NCBI RefSeq assembly: GCF_003260095.1
Contig: NZ_PTPX01000007.1
Location: 126,040-190,039 of the forward strand
Direction of reading: 5' to 3'
DNA from: Glaesserella australis
GTDB lineage: Bacteria > Pseudomonadota > Gammaproteobacteria > Enterobacterales > Pasteurellaceae
DNA: 64,000 nucleotides
Below are positions 10,272 to 19,239 of the stretch, piece after piece (the first letter of the stretch is position 1; the number at the start of each line of letters is the position of its first letter). Below the pieces are notes generated by a model. That model saw only the letters and a program-made list of their open reading frames with translations. It searched no databases and was not told where the DNA came from. The position numbers and the translations under genes were made by a program.

Positions 10272-11648
10272 TTATTGATTCAAATACTGTTTTGCTGTTG
10301 CAATCGCTTCGGCAACACGTTCTAAATTCACACCGCCTTTGGCACAACGTTTTGCCAAGCACGAGTCGAGAGAAAGAATTGGGTAAACATCGTCACTTAT
10401 GACAGCGTGGAACTGTTTAAATTCATCTAAATTCAATTCTTCAAGGGCTTTCTTCTGACTAATCGCATAAACCACCGCTTCGCCGACAATATGGTGAGCT
10501 TCACGGAATGGAATACCTTTTGCCACTAAATAGTCGGCAAGCTCGGTTGCATTAGCATAACCTTGTTGTGCTGCTTCTTTGGTGCGTTCCGTATCGACTT
10601 TGATGTCTTCAAGCACTAACGCCGAAATGTTTACGCACGCTTGCCAGGTTTCAATCGCATCAAAAATGCCTTCTTTGTCTTCTTGCATATCTTTGTTATA
10701 GGCAAGTGGCAAGCCTTTGAGTGTCGCAAGCAAGCCACTTAACGCCCCAAATACACGCCCTGTTTTACCACGCACTAATTCGCAGGCATCGGGGTTTTTC
10801 TTTTGTGGCATCAGTGATGAACCTGATGTAACACGGTCGGAAAGTTCGACAAAGTGCGATTCGCCACTGTTGAAAATAATCAAATCTTCCGCAAAGCGAG
10901 AAAGGTGCATCATACTGATTGACGCTGCCGCTAATAGCTCTAAAACGTGGTCACGGTCTGATACGCTGTCTAAGCTGTTGCGAGTAGCGGTTTCAAAGCC
11001 GAGATCTTGTGCAAGCAGATCACGATCTATCGCATAAGCCGTCCCTGCCAACGCCCCTGAACCCAGTGGGCAAGTGTTCATTCTTTTATAAGCATCGGTC
11101 AAACGGCTGTGATCACGCTCTAACATTTCGTAATACGCCATACACCAGTGAGCAAAGGTGATCGGTTGAGCCCGTTGCAAATGGGTATAACCCGGCATTA
11201 CCGACAGCTGATTAGCTTCAGCAGTTTCGACCAATTTCTCTTGCAAGGCACGAATAGATTCTTGTAATGAAAGTACTTGGGCTTTACACCACAGTTTCAT
11301 ATCTACAGCAACTTGATCGTTACGGCTACGCCCTGTGTGCAGTTTTTTACCGAGATCGCCCACTTTCTTAATCAGTTGCAACTCAACCCAGCTGTGAATA
11401 TCTTCTGCATCTTCTTGCAATACAATCGCTAAATTCGGGGCAACTTCCGCACGAAGCTGTTTTAACGCCTGAATAAGTTCCGCCAGTTCGTTTTGATTGA
11501 TAATGCCAACAGAATGAATAGCTTTCGCCCAGCCGATAGAGCCGTCAATATCTTGTAATGCTAAACGGTAGTCAAAACGTAACGAGTCATTAAAGTATTT
11601 GAATTGTTGATCTGCCTGTTGTGTAAAACGTCCACCCCAAAGTGCCAT
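10272..11648 (-). CDS. argH: Argininosuccinate lyase
   Basis: 458 residues. The fumarase/aspartase superfamily signature [12 protein letters not shown] is at 276-287 and holds the catalytic serine loop. TGRSRNDQ (105-112) and the general-acid histidine region [10 protein letters not shown] (153-162) are also present. It cleaves argininosuccinate into arginine and fumarate, the last step of arginine synthesis. No other arg gene is next to it. The promoter region carries two ArgR boxes (11716-11754), so repression by arginine is likely. Confidence 0.97.
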   Translation of the reverse strand: MALWGGRFTQQADQQFKYFNDSLRFDYRLALQDIDGSIGWAKAIHSVGIINQNELAELIQALKQLRAEVAPNLAIVLQEDAEDIHSWVELQLIKKVGDLGKKLHTGRSRNDQVAVDMKLWCKAQVLSLQESIRALQEKLVETAEANQLSVMPGYTHLQRAQPITFAHWCMAYYEMLERDHSRLTDAYKRMNTCPLGSGALAGTAYAIDRDLLAQDLGFETATRNSLDSVSDRDHVLELLAAASISMMHLSRFAEDLIIFNSGESHFVELSDRVTSGSSLMPQKKNPDACELVRGKTGRVFGALSGLLATLKGLPLAYNKDMQEDKEGIFDAIETWQACVNISALVLEDIKVDTERTKEAAQQGYANATELADYLVAKGIPFREAHHIVGEAVVYAISQKKALEELNLDEFKQFHAVISDDVYPILSLDSCLAKRCAKGGVNLERVAEAIATAKQYLNQ

Positions 11649-11694
11649 ATTGGTATCCTTTTAAATGAAAATTGCAAAATAAAAAGCGGATCTC

Positions 11695-11703
11695 ACCGCT
11701 TGT
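11695..11703 (-). repeat. Uptake signal sequence (Apl type), argH leader
   Basis: Exact copy in the argH 5' region, between the ArgR boxes and the start codon. Confidence 0.85.
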
Positions 11704-11713
11704 CTTGGTGGTT

Positions 11714-11742
11714 ATTATGCATAATTATGCAATTAAACTCAA
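11714..11742 (-). promoter_or_regulatory. Candidate sigma-70 promoter of argH
   Basis: On the minus strand TTGAGT (plus 11737-11742) and CATAAT (plus 11714-11719) are separated by 17 bases. The -35 element falls at the start of the second ArgR box and the spacer and -10 overlap the first. Confidence 0.7.
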
Positions 11743-11754
11743 TAATTATTTACT
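11716..11754. promoter_or_regulatory. Tandem ArgR operator (two ARG boxes)
   Basis: Box 1 (11716-11733) contains the perfect palindrome TGCATAATTATGCA. Box 2 (11737-11754) contains TCAATAATTATTTA. Their centres are 21 bases apart, the spacing of paired 18-bp ARG boxes separated by 3 bp. Both overlap the argH promoter, and box 2 runs into the last codons of pepQ. Confidence 0.75.
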
Positions 11755-13062
11755 CTTTTCTGCTTTCGCCGTTAAATTTTCTGCCCCATTAGCTCGCATC
11801 ACAATGTTATCTTCGGTGCGAATACCGCCATAGCGTTTCAGTTCGTCAATTTTCTGCCAGTTAAAGAAACGAGCAAGCGGGTGGTTTCGCCATTGATTTA
11901 GCAACATTTCGATAAAATAGAAACCCGGCTCAATGGTTAACACCATATTTTCGGCTAAATCACGGGTGCAACGCAAACTTGGGTAAATCTCAGGGGGCGA
12001 CTTGCGTGTGCCACGCTGATTTTGTTGAAAACCTGCCACGTCGTGAACTTGCAAACCTAACTGATGCCCTAAGCCGTGTGGGAAAAAGGTGCGACTAATG
12101 CCTTCTTCAAAAATTTGATCGGCAGGCAATTTCACTAACTCAAACTGCTGTAACATCTGCGAAATCCAGCGGTGCATTTGGCTGTGATAGCTCAAATAAT
12201 TTATCCCCACTTGCATCTCGGCGATAATATCTAGTTTGAACTGTTCCATTTGAGCCACCATTTCCGCAAATTCACTTTGTGGATCAACAGCATAGGTGCG
12301 AGTGAGATCAGACGCATAGCCTAAATAGCTTGTTCCTGCGTCAAGCAAAAAGCTGTGGCGTTCGTTTGGCGGAGTAAAATCGAGTTGGGTGTAATGCAAA
12401 ATCGCACTGTGCTGATTGATTGCGACAATGTTGCCGTAAGGGACATTGTTGTCCGACTGCTGTGTCGCTTGCAAATAGGCAAGGTTGATTTCAAACTCAC
12501 TTTTCCCTGCAAAAAACGCTTCTTTTGCCGCCTGATGACCACGCAAAGCGGTGAGTTGAGCCTGATAAATACAGGCAATTTCAAATTCGCTTTTGATCGA
12601 ACGCTCAAAATGGAGTACATTTAGCACTTTCTGCGGATTGATATGCTCAAAGCCCAACGATTGTGCAAGGGCTTCTTGCTCGCCGATAAAGGCACAATGT
12701 TTCGGATTTTGGATATATTGCTGAATTTGTTGGCTATTGCTTAACATCTGCCACTCAAATTCATCGGCAAAAAATGTCGATGTCGGCGGATTTGGCGTAC
12801 AATGCCAGTAATCTTGCGGTGCGTAAAAATAGAGCTTCGGCTTGTTTTTGCCATCAAGGAAAAGCCAGCTTTGTTCCGCTGTAGGATCAGGGAAAACGTA
12901 GTTAAAATGCGGATTGATTTTAAACGACGATGTTTGATCGTCTAAAAAATGATATTTCGCCTGCCCTGCGTAAATCCAAAGCCCATCAAGGCGAGCAAGC
13001 TCTAAGGCGTGTTGCACGATTTGCTGAATACGTGCGAGATGTTGAGAGAAAAAGTGTTGCAT
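11746..13062 (-). CDS. pepQ: Xaa-Pro dipeptidase PepQ
   Basis: 438 residues of the M24 metallopeptidase type. The dinuclear metal ligands are all visible: D241 and D252 ([19 protein letters not shown]), H333 (GLGHQLG), E378 (TIEPG) and E417 (GIRTEDN). The enzyme splits dipeptides with C-terminal proline in the cytoplasm. The last codons overlap an ARG box of argH, and the upstream side is a long inverted repeat shared with tusA. Confidence 0.94.
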   Translation of the reverse strand: MQHFFSQHLARIQQIVQHALELARLDGLWIYAGQAKYHFLDDQTSSFKINPHFNYVFPDPTAEQSWLFLDGKNKPKLYFYAPQDYWHCTPNPPTSTFFADEFEWQMLSNSQQIQQYIQNPKHCAFIGEQEALAQSLGFEHINPQKVLNVLHFERSIKSEFEIACIYQAQLTALRGHQAAKEAFFAGKSEFEINLAYLQATQQSDNNVPYGNIVAINQHSAILHYTQLDFTPPNERHSFLLDAGTSYLGYASDLTRTYAVDPQSEFAEMVAQMEQFKLDIIAEMQVGINYLSYHSQMHRWISQMLQQFELVKLPADQIFEEGISRTFFPHGLGHQLGLQVHDVAGFQQNQRGTRKSPPEIYPSLRCTRDLAENMVLTIEPGFYFIEMLLNQWRNHPLARFFNWQKIDELKRYGGIRTEDNIVMRANGAENLTAKAEKSK

Positions 13063-13146
13063 AGAAATTCCTGATTTATATAAATAATGAAAAAAACTCC
13101 CACTTTTAGAAAAGTAAGCCTGTGGAGTTCTATGTAGATAAAGAAC

Positions 13147-13252
13147 ATTTCCCCCTTTGAAAAAGGGGGATTAAGGGGGATTTTAAAATGCAAATGTTTG
13201 CACAGGGCTACTAAAAATCCCCCCTAGCCCCCCTTTTTCAAAGGGGGGGAAT
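13147..13252. repeat. Long inverted repeat in the pepQ-tusA divergent region
   Basis: The left arm 13147-13184 (ATTTCCCCCTTTGAAAAAGG, then two further GGGGGATT blocks) is mirrored by the right arm 13213-13252 (the block CCCCCTTTTTCAAAGGGGGG). The arms are about 38 bases with few mismatches and a spacer of about 28. Each arm also folds on itself at the CCCCCTTTGAAAAAGGGGG core. The arms occupy most of the 225-base intergenic region. No transposase is nearby. Confidence 0.85.
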
Positions 13253-13287
13253 TTGATCAACGAATAATTCAACTTAAACAAACAACT

Positions 13288-13527
13288 ATGACCGAACCAA
13301 CCATTCACCACACACTAGACACATTAGGGCTTCGTTGCCCTGAGCCTGTAATGCTGACCCGCAAAACCATTCGCAATATGGCGGACGGCGAAGTGTTACT
13401 CATTATTGCCGACGATCCTGCCACAACCCGAGATATTCCGAGTTTTTGTCAATTTATGGATCATCAATTACTAAAAAGCCAAACGGAAACCAAGCCATAT
13501 CGCTATTGGGTGAAAAAGGGGCTATAA
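13288..13527 (+). CDS. tusA: Sulfurtransferase TusA
   Basis: 79 residues. It has the TusA/SirA signature [13 protein letters not shown] with the sulfur-carrying Cys at residue 17, and closely follows E. coli TusA to the end ([10 protein letters not shown]). It accepts persulfide sulfur from the cysteine desulfurase IscS and passes it into the relay for 2-thiouridine at the tRNA wobble position. It is a single gene, divergent from pepQ and convergent with rraB, ending in an uptake-signal hairpin. Confidence 0.95.
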   Translation: MTEPTIHHTLDTLGLRCPEPVMLTRKTIRNMADGEVLLIIADDPATTRDIPSFCQFMDHQLLKSQTETKPYRYWVKKGL

Positions 13528-13530
13528 CAA

Positions 13531-13577
13531 ACAAGCGGTAAGATTTCGCAAAACATTTGCAATATCCTACCGCTTGT
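13531..13577. terminator. Inverted uptake-signal pair between tusA and rraB
   Basis: ACAAGCGGT (13531-13539) and ACCGCTTGT (13569-13577) extend into a longer imperfect stem (ACAAGCGGTAAGAT against its complement). It lies exactly between two convergent genes, fitting a bidirectional terminator. Confidence 0.75.
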
Positions 13578-13584
13578 AGCCTAA

Positions 13585-14013
13585 TTAATGACGACGTTCA
13601 TCGTCAAAATCGTCATCTTCATCATCAAAGAACTCGCCATCATCGCCGTACTCATCTTCATCGCTGTTTGGATCTTCAAAGTAAGTTCCCCAGCCTTCAT
13701 AAACGGCACCTGATTTTTCAATCAATGGCAGTAGCTCTTTTTGTTGAGCGGTGATTAAATCAGCATCGAGCTTGATTTCGCTAACAATATCGCATACAAA
13801 AACCACATCGCCGTTTTCTTCTTCTACTTCTTCCGCTTCAGAAATTTCATAGCCCAGTTTATAGGCATCGACCACTAATTTTTCAAGTTTGTCGAAATCG
13901 TGGTGAGCAACGTGGTGTTCAATAATATAAAGGGCTTCAGGATCGCTGCCGTCAGCTAATAACGACTCAATAATTTCATCGGTTTCTTGGCGTAATTCGG
14001 TTAAGTTGTACAT
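13585..14013 (-). CDS. rraB: Ribonuclease E inhibitor RraB
   Basis: 142 residues from the ATG at 14013, which has GGAGAA eight bases upstream; a 20-residue upstream extension lacks such a site. The sequence matches RraB/YjgD: MYNLTELRQETDEIIESLL, EGWGTYFEDPNSDEDEYGDD, and a very acidic C-terminal tail. RraB binds RNase E and changes degradosome composition and mRNA decay in E. coli; here that is inferred from homology. Confidence 0.9.
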   Translation of the reverse strand: MYNLTELRQETDEIIESLLADGSDPEALYIIEHHVAHHDFDKLEKLVVDAYKLGYEISEAEEVEEENGDVVFVCDIVSEIKLDADLITAQQKELLPLIEKSGAVYEGWGTYFEDPNSDEDEYGDDGEFFDDEDDDFDDERRH

Positions 14014-14031
14014 AAGTAATGTTCTCCAGAT

Positions 14032-14091
14032 AGCGCTCGTTTGTAACGAGTGCTTTTTGTCAGTACAAGGCACACGTTAAAAACGTGTGCC
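14032..14091. repeat. Two hairpins between engB and rraB
   Basis: AGCGCTCGTT/AACGAGTGCT (14032-14054, one mismatched pair, TTTTT on the plus strand) and GGCACACGTT/AACGTGTGCC (14069-14091, perfect, 3-base loop). They lie in the 87-base gap. The second could end engB transcripts arriving from neither side, so its role is unclear. Confidence 0.6.
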
Positions 14092-14100
14092 ATCAATGAG

Positions 14101-14715
14101 TTATTCAAATGCTTCGGCAAACCAGCTATCTAATTTTGCCGCCAGTTTGTCAATGCCGATACGATTTTGAGCGGAATAGGCTTCCACTTGTACATCGCCT
14201 TGAAAAGGCAAAATCGCTTCTCGTACCATTTTCACCGTTTTGCTTCTCGCACTTTGGCTGAGTTTATCGGCTTTGGTTAATAGCAACAACACAGGCAATT
14301 CGGCAGACACTGCCCATTCGATCATCTGTTGGTCGAGATCTTTTAATGGGTGGCGAATATCCATTAAAATCACCACGCCACGCAAACATTCCCGTTTCTG
14401 CAAGTATTCGCCTAATGAACGTTGCCACTGCAATTTCATCTGTTCAGGCACGGCAGCATAGCCATAACCCGGTAAATCGACCAATTTGCAATTTGGCTCC
14501 ACTTCAAACAGGTTAATCAACTGAGTGCGTCCTGGTGTTTTTGAAGTCCGTGCCAAGTTTTTTTGGTTCGTTAAGGCATTGAGTGCCGTTGATTTCCCTG
14601 CATTTGAACGTCCTGCAAAGGCAATTTCTACACCGCTGTCTTCAGGCAAATGGCGAATATCAGGGGCAGAAGTTAAAAAATGGGTTTTATGATAGTTAAG
14701 TTTTATTTCGGTCAT
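14101..14715 (-). CDS. engB: Ribosome-biogenesis GTPase EngB (YihA/YsxC)
   Basis: 204 residues. G-protein motifs appear in order: G1 GRSNAGKS (35-42), G3 DLPGYGYA, G4 LTKADKLS. The family helps large-subunit ribosome assembly and is essential in several bacteria. The N-terminus [18 protein letters not shown] matches gamma-proteobacterial YihA. It is a single-gene unit. Confidence 0.95.
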   Translation of the reverse strand: MTEIKLNYHKTHFLTSAPDIRHLPEDSGVEIAFAGRSNAGKSTALNALTNQKNLARTSKTPGRTQLINLFEVEPNCKLVDLPGYGYAAVPEQMKLQWQRSLGEYLQKRECLRGVVILMDIRHPLKDLDQQMIEWAVSAELPVLLLLTKADKLSQSARSKTVKMVREAILPFQGDVQVEAYSAQNRIGIDKLAAKLDSWFAEAFE

Positions 14716-14745
14716 TTTGAATGTATATTTCTATGAAACAAATTT

Positions 14746-14812
14746 GTAGGGACACACTGCGTGTGTCCGAAAAAATAGACTAGTTAAGCGGACACACGCA
14801 GTGTGTCCCTAC
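14746..14812. repeat. 24-bp palindromic repeat, inverted pair 1
   Basis: A 24-bp unit containing GGACACACTGCGTGTGTCC occurs at 14746-14769 and perfectly inverted at 14789-14812. Each unit is itself a hairpin. The same unit is paired again at 31598-31677 and 36808-36870. Confidence 0.92.
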
Positions 14813-15228
14813 TATTTAAATTTTATGCTCAATCCCTTCTCCCCATACCCATTCGCATCGGGATTTCCCGCAAACACGCCCCACTCCATTAGCAACACGG
14901 TGCTAATAAACACTGGCATCAGTGTGCCAAGCAGAAACGCCATTGTACCTTGTGAACCAAGCGAAGCGACATAACATAAAATCGGCACAAGTACCATTAA
15001 TAACGCTTTGCCTGAACGGTTGCGGTCGTGTAAGCGTTTGACGATGACTGCCGCTAAACTATAGAACGATACCGTCAAAGGCATAACGCTAATCCAGTTG
15101 AAAGCGGTTGGATTTAGGAAAAAATTTGCAAAAATAAACAAAAAGGCAAAGTTGATTCCAAAGCCAATCCAAAAGCCTTTGCGGTTTAATCTGCCGTCAA
15201 AAGAGAAAAGTGCTTTATGCCAAATCAT
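14812..15228 (-). CDS. DUF805 family membrane protein
   Basis: 138 residues. It has the DUF805 opening FSFDGRLNRKGFWIGFGINF and the conserved VKRLHDRNRSG in the middle. Four hydrophobic segments are visible (about 20-40, 46-62, 75-92, 97-115). Function is unknown. The start codon is directly next to the pepN stop, and the gene ends at a 24-bp repeat pair. Confidence 0.85.
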   Translation of the reverse strand: MIWHKALFSFDGRLNRKGFWIGFGINFAFLFIFANFFLNPTAFNWISVMPLTVSFYSLAAVIVKRLHDRNRSGKALLMVLVPILCYVASLGSQGTMAFLLGTLMPVFISTVLLMEWGVFAGNPDANGYGEKGLSIKFK

Positions 15229-17837
15229 TACTGCAACGCCTTTTCAATTTTCTCAAACAAGTCTCTTGCCAAGTTATCCAAGCCTTTTAAGCGTTCTAAG
15301 CCACGACGCATTAAGGTTTGGCGTTGTGCATCGTAGCGAGAAAGTTTAATTAACGGCTCAATCAAACGAGATGCCACTTGCGGATTGCTTTCGTTCATTT
15401 TAATCAACATATCGACTAAGAAACGGTAGCCTGAGCCGTCAATCGAGTGGAACGCTTTTGGATTTTGGCTGGCAAATGCCCCGACCAACGAACGCACACG
15501 GTTTGGATTTTTGAAGTTGAAACTTGGGTGCGACAACAAACTTTGCACAATCTCTAACACATTTTCATCAGGGCGTGTGGCTTGTAAGGCAAACCATTTA
15601 TCCATTACCAAGCCATCGTGTTGCCATTTCTGTTCAAAATCCGCCAATAGTTGATCTCGGCAAGCCAGCTCTGCTTTGGTGGAAGCAGTCAATGCCGCTA
15701 ATGTATCTGTCATATTGTTGGCTTGATGATAATGTTTATGCACAAGGGTATTGCCCACATCGGTAAAGGCAAGGTATGACAAGCAGACGTTACGCAACGC
15801 ACGTTTTGCCAAATCGTCTGCCACCACACGATATTCGGTCAATTTGTTCTGATTGTAAGTCACCAAGAAGCGATCTTTTAGCTCGTCAGCAATCGCCTTT
15901 TGCATAAAGTGGCGAACCACCGCAATGCCAGCAGGGTCGATCACCTTAAACAGCTCCGCAAATTCCGTCTCTTTTGGCAAGGTTAATGCTAAAGCGGCGA
16001 GTTCAGGGTCTTTATTTGCATTGTCAATTACAAAGGTGAGAGCTTCAAGTAAGCCTGCCGAAAAGCTCATCGCTTCGCCTTGTTGGTAACGGCTTAGGTT
16101 TGCACGCAGTTCGTTATTGAACAACATTTGTGCTACGTCCCAACGGACAAAATCGTTTTCCGCAAATTTTAACAAGGTAAGCAGTTGCTCGGTCGAATAG
16201 TTGTAATCCAAACGCACAGGGGCAGAGAAATCGCACAGCAAGGCTGGCACAGGGCGTTGTTGCACATTGTGGAACTCAAAGGTCTGATGTTCGTGGATCA
16301 CATCTAGCACATCGCTCACAGTCAATAATTCGTGTTGCAGATTGATTTTTTTGCCGTCTTCGCCATATAACGCCACTTTCAGCGGAATATGCAAATTCAC
16401 TTTTTCAAGCTGATCAGCGGTCGGTGGCGTGCTTTGCGAAACGTGCAAGCGGTAAGTATGGCGTTTTTCATCGTATTCATCGGCAATAGTAAGTTCAGGC
16501 GTTCCCGACTGGCTGTACCAACGGCGGAACTGGGTTAAATCCACGCCCGATGCCCTTTCCATTGCCGAAACAAAATCTTCACAAGTCGCCGCTTTGCCGT
16601 CATTTTCCGCTACATAAAGTCGCATACCTTTTTGGAAACGATCTTCGCCAAGCAATGTGTGGATCATACGGATCACTTCCGCCCCTTTTTCATACACGGT
16701 TACAGTGTAGAAGTTGTTCATCTCAATCACTTTTTCAGGGCGGATCGGGTGAGCCATTGGGCTGGCATCTTCGGCAAATTGCACCGCACGCAACAGACGC
16801 ACATCTTCAATGCGTTTTGCCGATCTTGCCCATAAATCTGACGTAAACTCTTGATCACGGAACACGGTCAAGCCTTCTTTCAAACTCAACTGGAACCAGT
16901 CTCGACAAGTGATACGGTTGCCCGTCCAGTTGTGGAAATACTCGTGAGCAATCACCGCTTCCACATTCAAATAGTCGTCGTCCGTGGCAGTTTGTGGGTT
17001 GGCAAGCACAAATTTTGAGTTAAAAATGTTCAACCCTTTATTCTCCATTGCCCCCATATTGAAGAAATCGACCGCCACGATCATATAAATATCTAAATCA
17101 TACTCTAGCCCGAAACGCTCTTCGTCCCATTTCATCGAACGCTTCAAGCTCTCCATTGCCCAAGTCGCACGGTCTAAATTGCCCCGATCTACATAAATTT
17201 CGAGAGCCACTTCACGTCCGCTCATCGTGATGAATTTGTCTTGCAACAGATCAAAATCGCCAGCCACCAACGCAAACAGATAGCTTGGTTTAAAGAACGG
17301 ATCTTCCCACTCGACCCAGTGGCGACCGTCTTCCAAATCGCCTTGTGCGATGCGGTTGCCGTTAGAAAGTAGGTAAGGATATTTGCTCTTACAAGCGGTG
17401 ATTTTTGTGCGATATTTTGCAAGCACATCAGGGCGGTCAAGCATATAGGTAATTTGACGGAAACCTTCCGCTTCACACTGGGTACAAATGCCGTCCCCCG
17501 ACTGATACAAGCCTTGTAGCGATGTGTTTTGGGACGGATTGAGCTGGGTCTGAATTTCCAACGTAAACTGATCCGCCGACAAAGCGGTTAAATCCAAGCT
17601 CAAACTTTCATCATCTTTCTGATACGCCTTAAACGGCTCACCATTAAATTTGACCGAAAGAAACTCAAAGCTATGCCCGTCAAGGCGTAATGTTGTCGCC
17701 TGCGGATTTTTACGCTCAACGGAAAGGGTCGATGTCACCAACGTCTGTTCAGGATCGAGTTGCACATCAAGGTAAATTTGGTTAATCGTAAAATCAGGCT
17801 GACGGTAATCTTTTCTAAATTTCGCTTTAGGTTGCAT
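15228..17837 (-). CDS. pepN: Aminopeptidase N
   Basis: 869 residues, an M1 family zinc aminopeptidase. GAMEN is at 262-266, the zinc site is HEYFH (H298, E299, H302) with E321 in LKEGLTVF. Numbering is one off E. coli PepN. It is a broad cytoplasmic aminopeptidase important in peptide turnover. The C-terminal helical domain is complete. The stop codon touches the start of the DUF805 gene, so the two may be co-transcribed. Confidence 0.97.
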   Translation of the reverse strand: MQPKAKFRKDYRQPDFTINQIYLDVQLDPEQTLVTSTLSVERKNPQATTLRLDGHSFEFLSVKFNGEPFKAYQKDDESLSLDLTALSADQFTLEIQTQLNPSQNTSLQGLYQSGDGICTQCEAEGFRQITYMLDRPDVLAKYRTKITACKSKYPYLLSNGNRIAQGDLEDGRHWVEWEDPFFKPSYLFALVAGDFDLLQDKFITMSGREVALEIYVDRGNLDRATWAMESLKRSMKWDEERFGLEYDLDIYMIVAVDFFNMGAMENKGLNIFNSKFVLANPQTATDDDYLNVEAVIAHEYFHNWTGNRITCRDWFQLSLKEGLTVFRDQEFTSDLWARSAKRIEDVRLLRAVQFAEDASPMAHPIRPEKVIEMNNFYTVTVYEKGAEVIRMIHTLLGEDRFQKGMRLYVAENDGKAATCEDFVSAMERASGVDLTQFRRWYSQSGTPELTIADEYDEKRHTYRLHVSQSTPPTADQLEKVNLHIPLKVALYGEDGKKINLQHELLTVSDVLDVIHEHQTFEFHNVQQRPVPALLCDFSAPVRLDYNYSTEQLLTLLKFAENDFVRWDVAQMLFNNELRANLSRYQQGEAMSFSAGLLEALTFVIDNANKDPELAALALTLPKETEFAELFKVIDPAGIAVVRHFMQKAIADELKDRFLVTYNQNKLTEYRVVADDLAKRALRNVCLSYLAFTDVGNTLVHKHYHQANNMTDTLAALTASTKAELACRDQLLADFEQKWQHDGLVMDKWFALQATRPDENVLEIVQSLLSHPSFNFKNPNRVRSLVGAFASQNPKAFHSIDGSGYRFLVDMLIKMNESNPQVASRLIEPLIKLSRYDAQRQTLMRRGLERLKGLDNLARDLFEKIEKALQ
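17391..17399 (+). repeat. Uptake signal sequence (Apl type), in pepN
   Basis: Exact copy. Read on the gene strand it encodes T-A-C. Confidence 0.85.
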
Positions 17838-17903
17838 AGCTTTTCCCTTAGGTTTTTAAAATGTGGAAAGGATAAGATTATTTATCGTGAAGAGCAATCA
17901 AAT

Positions 17904-18587
17904 TTAAGATCTTGCCCCAAAAATTGCCGTACCAATTCTCACCATTGTCGAACCGCACTCAATGGCACTTTGCATATCATCAGACATTCCCATTGATAAC
18001 GTATCAATACCATCAAATTGTGCCTGTAATTGTTCAAACAGTTGTTGCATTTGTCGCAGTGCGATTTTTTGTTGTTCAGGCTCGCTTTCAGGCTTTGGAA
18101 TTGCCATTAATCCACGCAGTTTTAGGCGTGGCAGTTGGCGAATTTGAGTGGCTAATTCTAGCATTTCTTCAGGGGAAATGCCCGATTTTGATGTTTCATC
18201 GCTGATGTTAATTTGAATAAGCACGTTCAAAGCGGGCAAATGCTCAGGGCGTTGTTCGTTTAAACGCTGAGCGATTTTTAGGCGATCAATGGTTTGTACC
18301 CAGTCAAAATGCTCAGCAACCACTCGAGTTTTATTTGATTGTAACAACCCAATAAAATGCCACTCTAACTCGCTCTGTTTAGCAAAATGTTGAATCTTTT
18401 CCACGCCTTCTTGTACATAATTTTCGCCAAAGGCACGTTGCCCTGCACAGATTGCTTCTTTAATGGCGGAAATCGGTTTGGTTTTGCTCACGGCAAGCAG
18501 TTTAACGCTATTTTCAGGGCGGTTTGCTTGCTGACTAAACTGTTGAATTTGTTGTGAAATGGTGTCTAAATTTTGAGAAATCGACAT
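17904..18587 (-). CDS. yggS: YggS family pyridoxal-phosphate homeostasis protein
   Basis: 227 residues of the YggS/PROSC family. The PLP-binding lysine is K35 in LLAVSKTKP. Other family segments are AFGENYVQEGVEKI, WHFIGLLQSNKTR and the C-terminal LSMGMSDDMQSAIECGSTMVRIGTAIFG. Members bind PLP without known catalysis and influence vitamin B6 and amino acid pools. It is monocistronic, with pepN downstream and kdsC divergent. Confidence 0.94.
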   Translation of the reverse strand: MSISQNLDTISQQIQQFSQQANRPENSVKLLAVSKTKPISAIKEAICAGQRAFGENYVQEGVEKIQHFAKQSELEWHFIGLLQSNKTRVVAEHFDWVQTIDRLKIAQRLNEQRPEHLPALNVLIQINISDETSKSGISPEEMLELATQIRQLPRLKLRGLMAIPKPESEPEQQKIALRQMQQLFEQLQAQFDGIDTLSMGMSDDMQSAIECGSTMVRIGTAIFGARS

Positions 18588-18654
18588 CGGTTACTCCAAA
18601 AGGCTATAATGGGCAAGATCATAAAACTCCACCCAATTTAAATCAAGGATACTT

Positions 18655-19197
18655 ATGCAACAAAAACTTTCAAACATAAAATTGGTGATTACCGATGTGG
18701 ACGGCGTTTTAACTGACGGTAGTCTTTATTACTCCGAAAACGGCGAAACATTGAAGTATTTCAACGTCAAAGATGGACTAGGCATTAAAATGTTACTTGC
18801 GTGCGGTATTCAAGTGGCGGTGCTTTCAGGGGGCGATACGCCTATTTTACGCAGACGAATCAAAGACTTAGGTATTCCGCTCTATCAACTCGGCAAAATG
18901 TCCAAACGCCAAGCCTGTTTTGATTTAATGCAACAAGCGGGTGTTTCGGCAGAAGAAACTGCATTTTTAGGTGATGATACGTTGGATTTACCTGCCTTTG
19001 AAGTATGCGGACTTGCTGTCGCTGTTGGCAATGCGTTTGATTATGTGAAAAATCAAGCGGATTTAGTGCTAACCCGTGACGGCGGAGATGCGGCATTTCG
19101 TGAGCTGTCTGATATGATTTTAAAAGCACAGGGCAAAGAAGAGGTGTATGCAACGGCTGATGGCTTTATGAAAGTGGTACATCAGATGGCACAGTAG
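18655..19197 (+). CDS. kdsC: 3-deoxy-D-manno-octulosonate-8-phosphate phosphatase
   Basis: 180 residues, a HAD-superfamily phosphatase of the small KdsC type. Motif I is DVDGVLTDG, with D14 as nucleophile and D16 as acid/base. The later motifs LSGGDTPILRRR and FLGDDTLDLPAF supply the lysine-region and metal-binding aspartates. It removes the phosphate from KDO-8-P. It stands alone here, whereas in H. influenzae kdsC and kdsD are neighbours. Confidence 0.95.
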   Translation: MQQKLSNIKLVITDVDGVLTDGSLYYSENGETLKYFNVKDGLGIKMLLACGIQVAVLSGGDTPILRRRIKDLGIPLYQLGKMSKRQACFDLMQQAGVSAEETAFLGDDTLDLPAFEVCGLAVAVGNAFDYVKNQADLVLTRDGGDAAFRELSDMILKAQGKEEVYATADGFMKVVHQMAQ

Positions 19198-19207
19198 AAA
19201 AAATCTG

Positions 19208-19233
19208 TAGGGCAGACATAAAAGTCTACCCTA
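19208..19233. terminator. Hairpin between kdsC and parE
   Basis: TAGGGCAGAC pairs with GTCTACCCTA (one C-A mismatch) over a 6-base loop, between two convergent genes. T-tracts are weak, so termination is inferred from position. Confidence 0.55.
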
Positions 19234-19239
19234 TAGCAA

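Noticed and set aside
13147-13252. The inverted repeat as the ends of an insertion sequence or MITE
   Set aside because: No transposase remnant, no target-site duplication seen, and only a short spacer. Kept as a repeat of unknown type.
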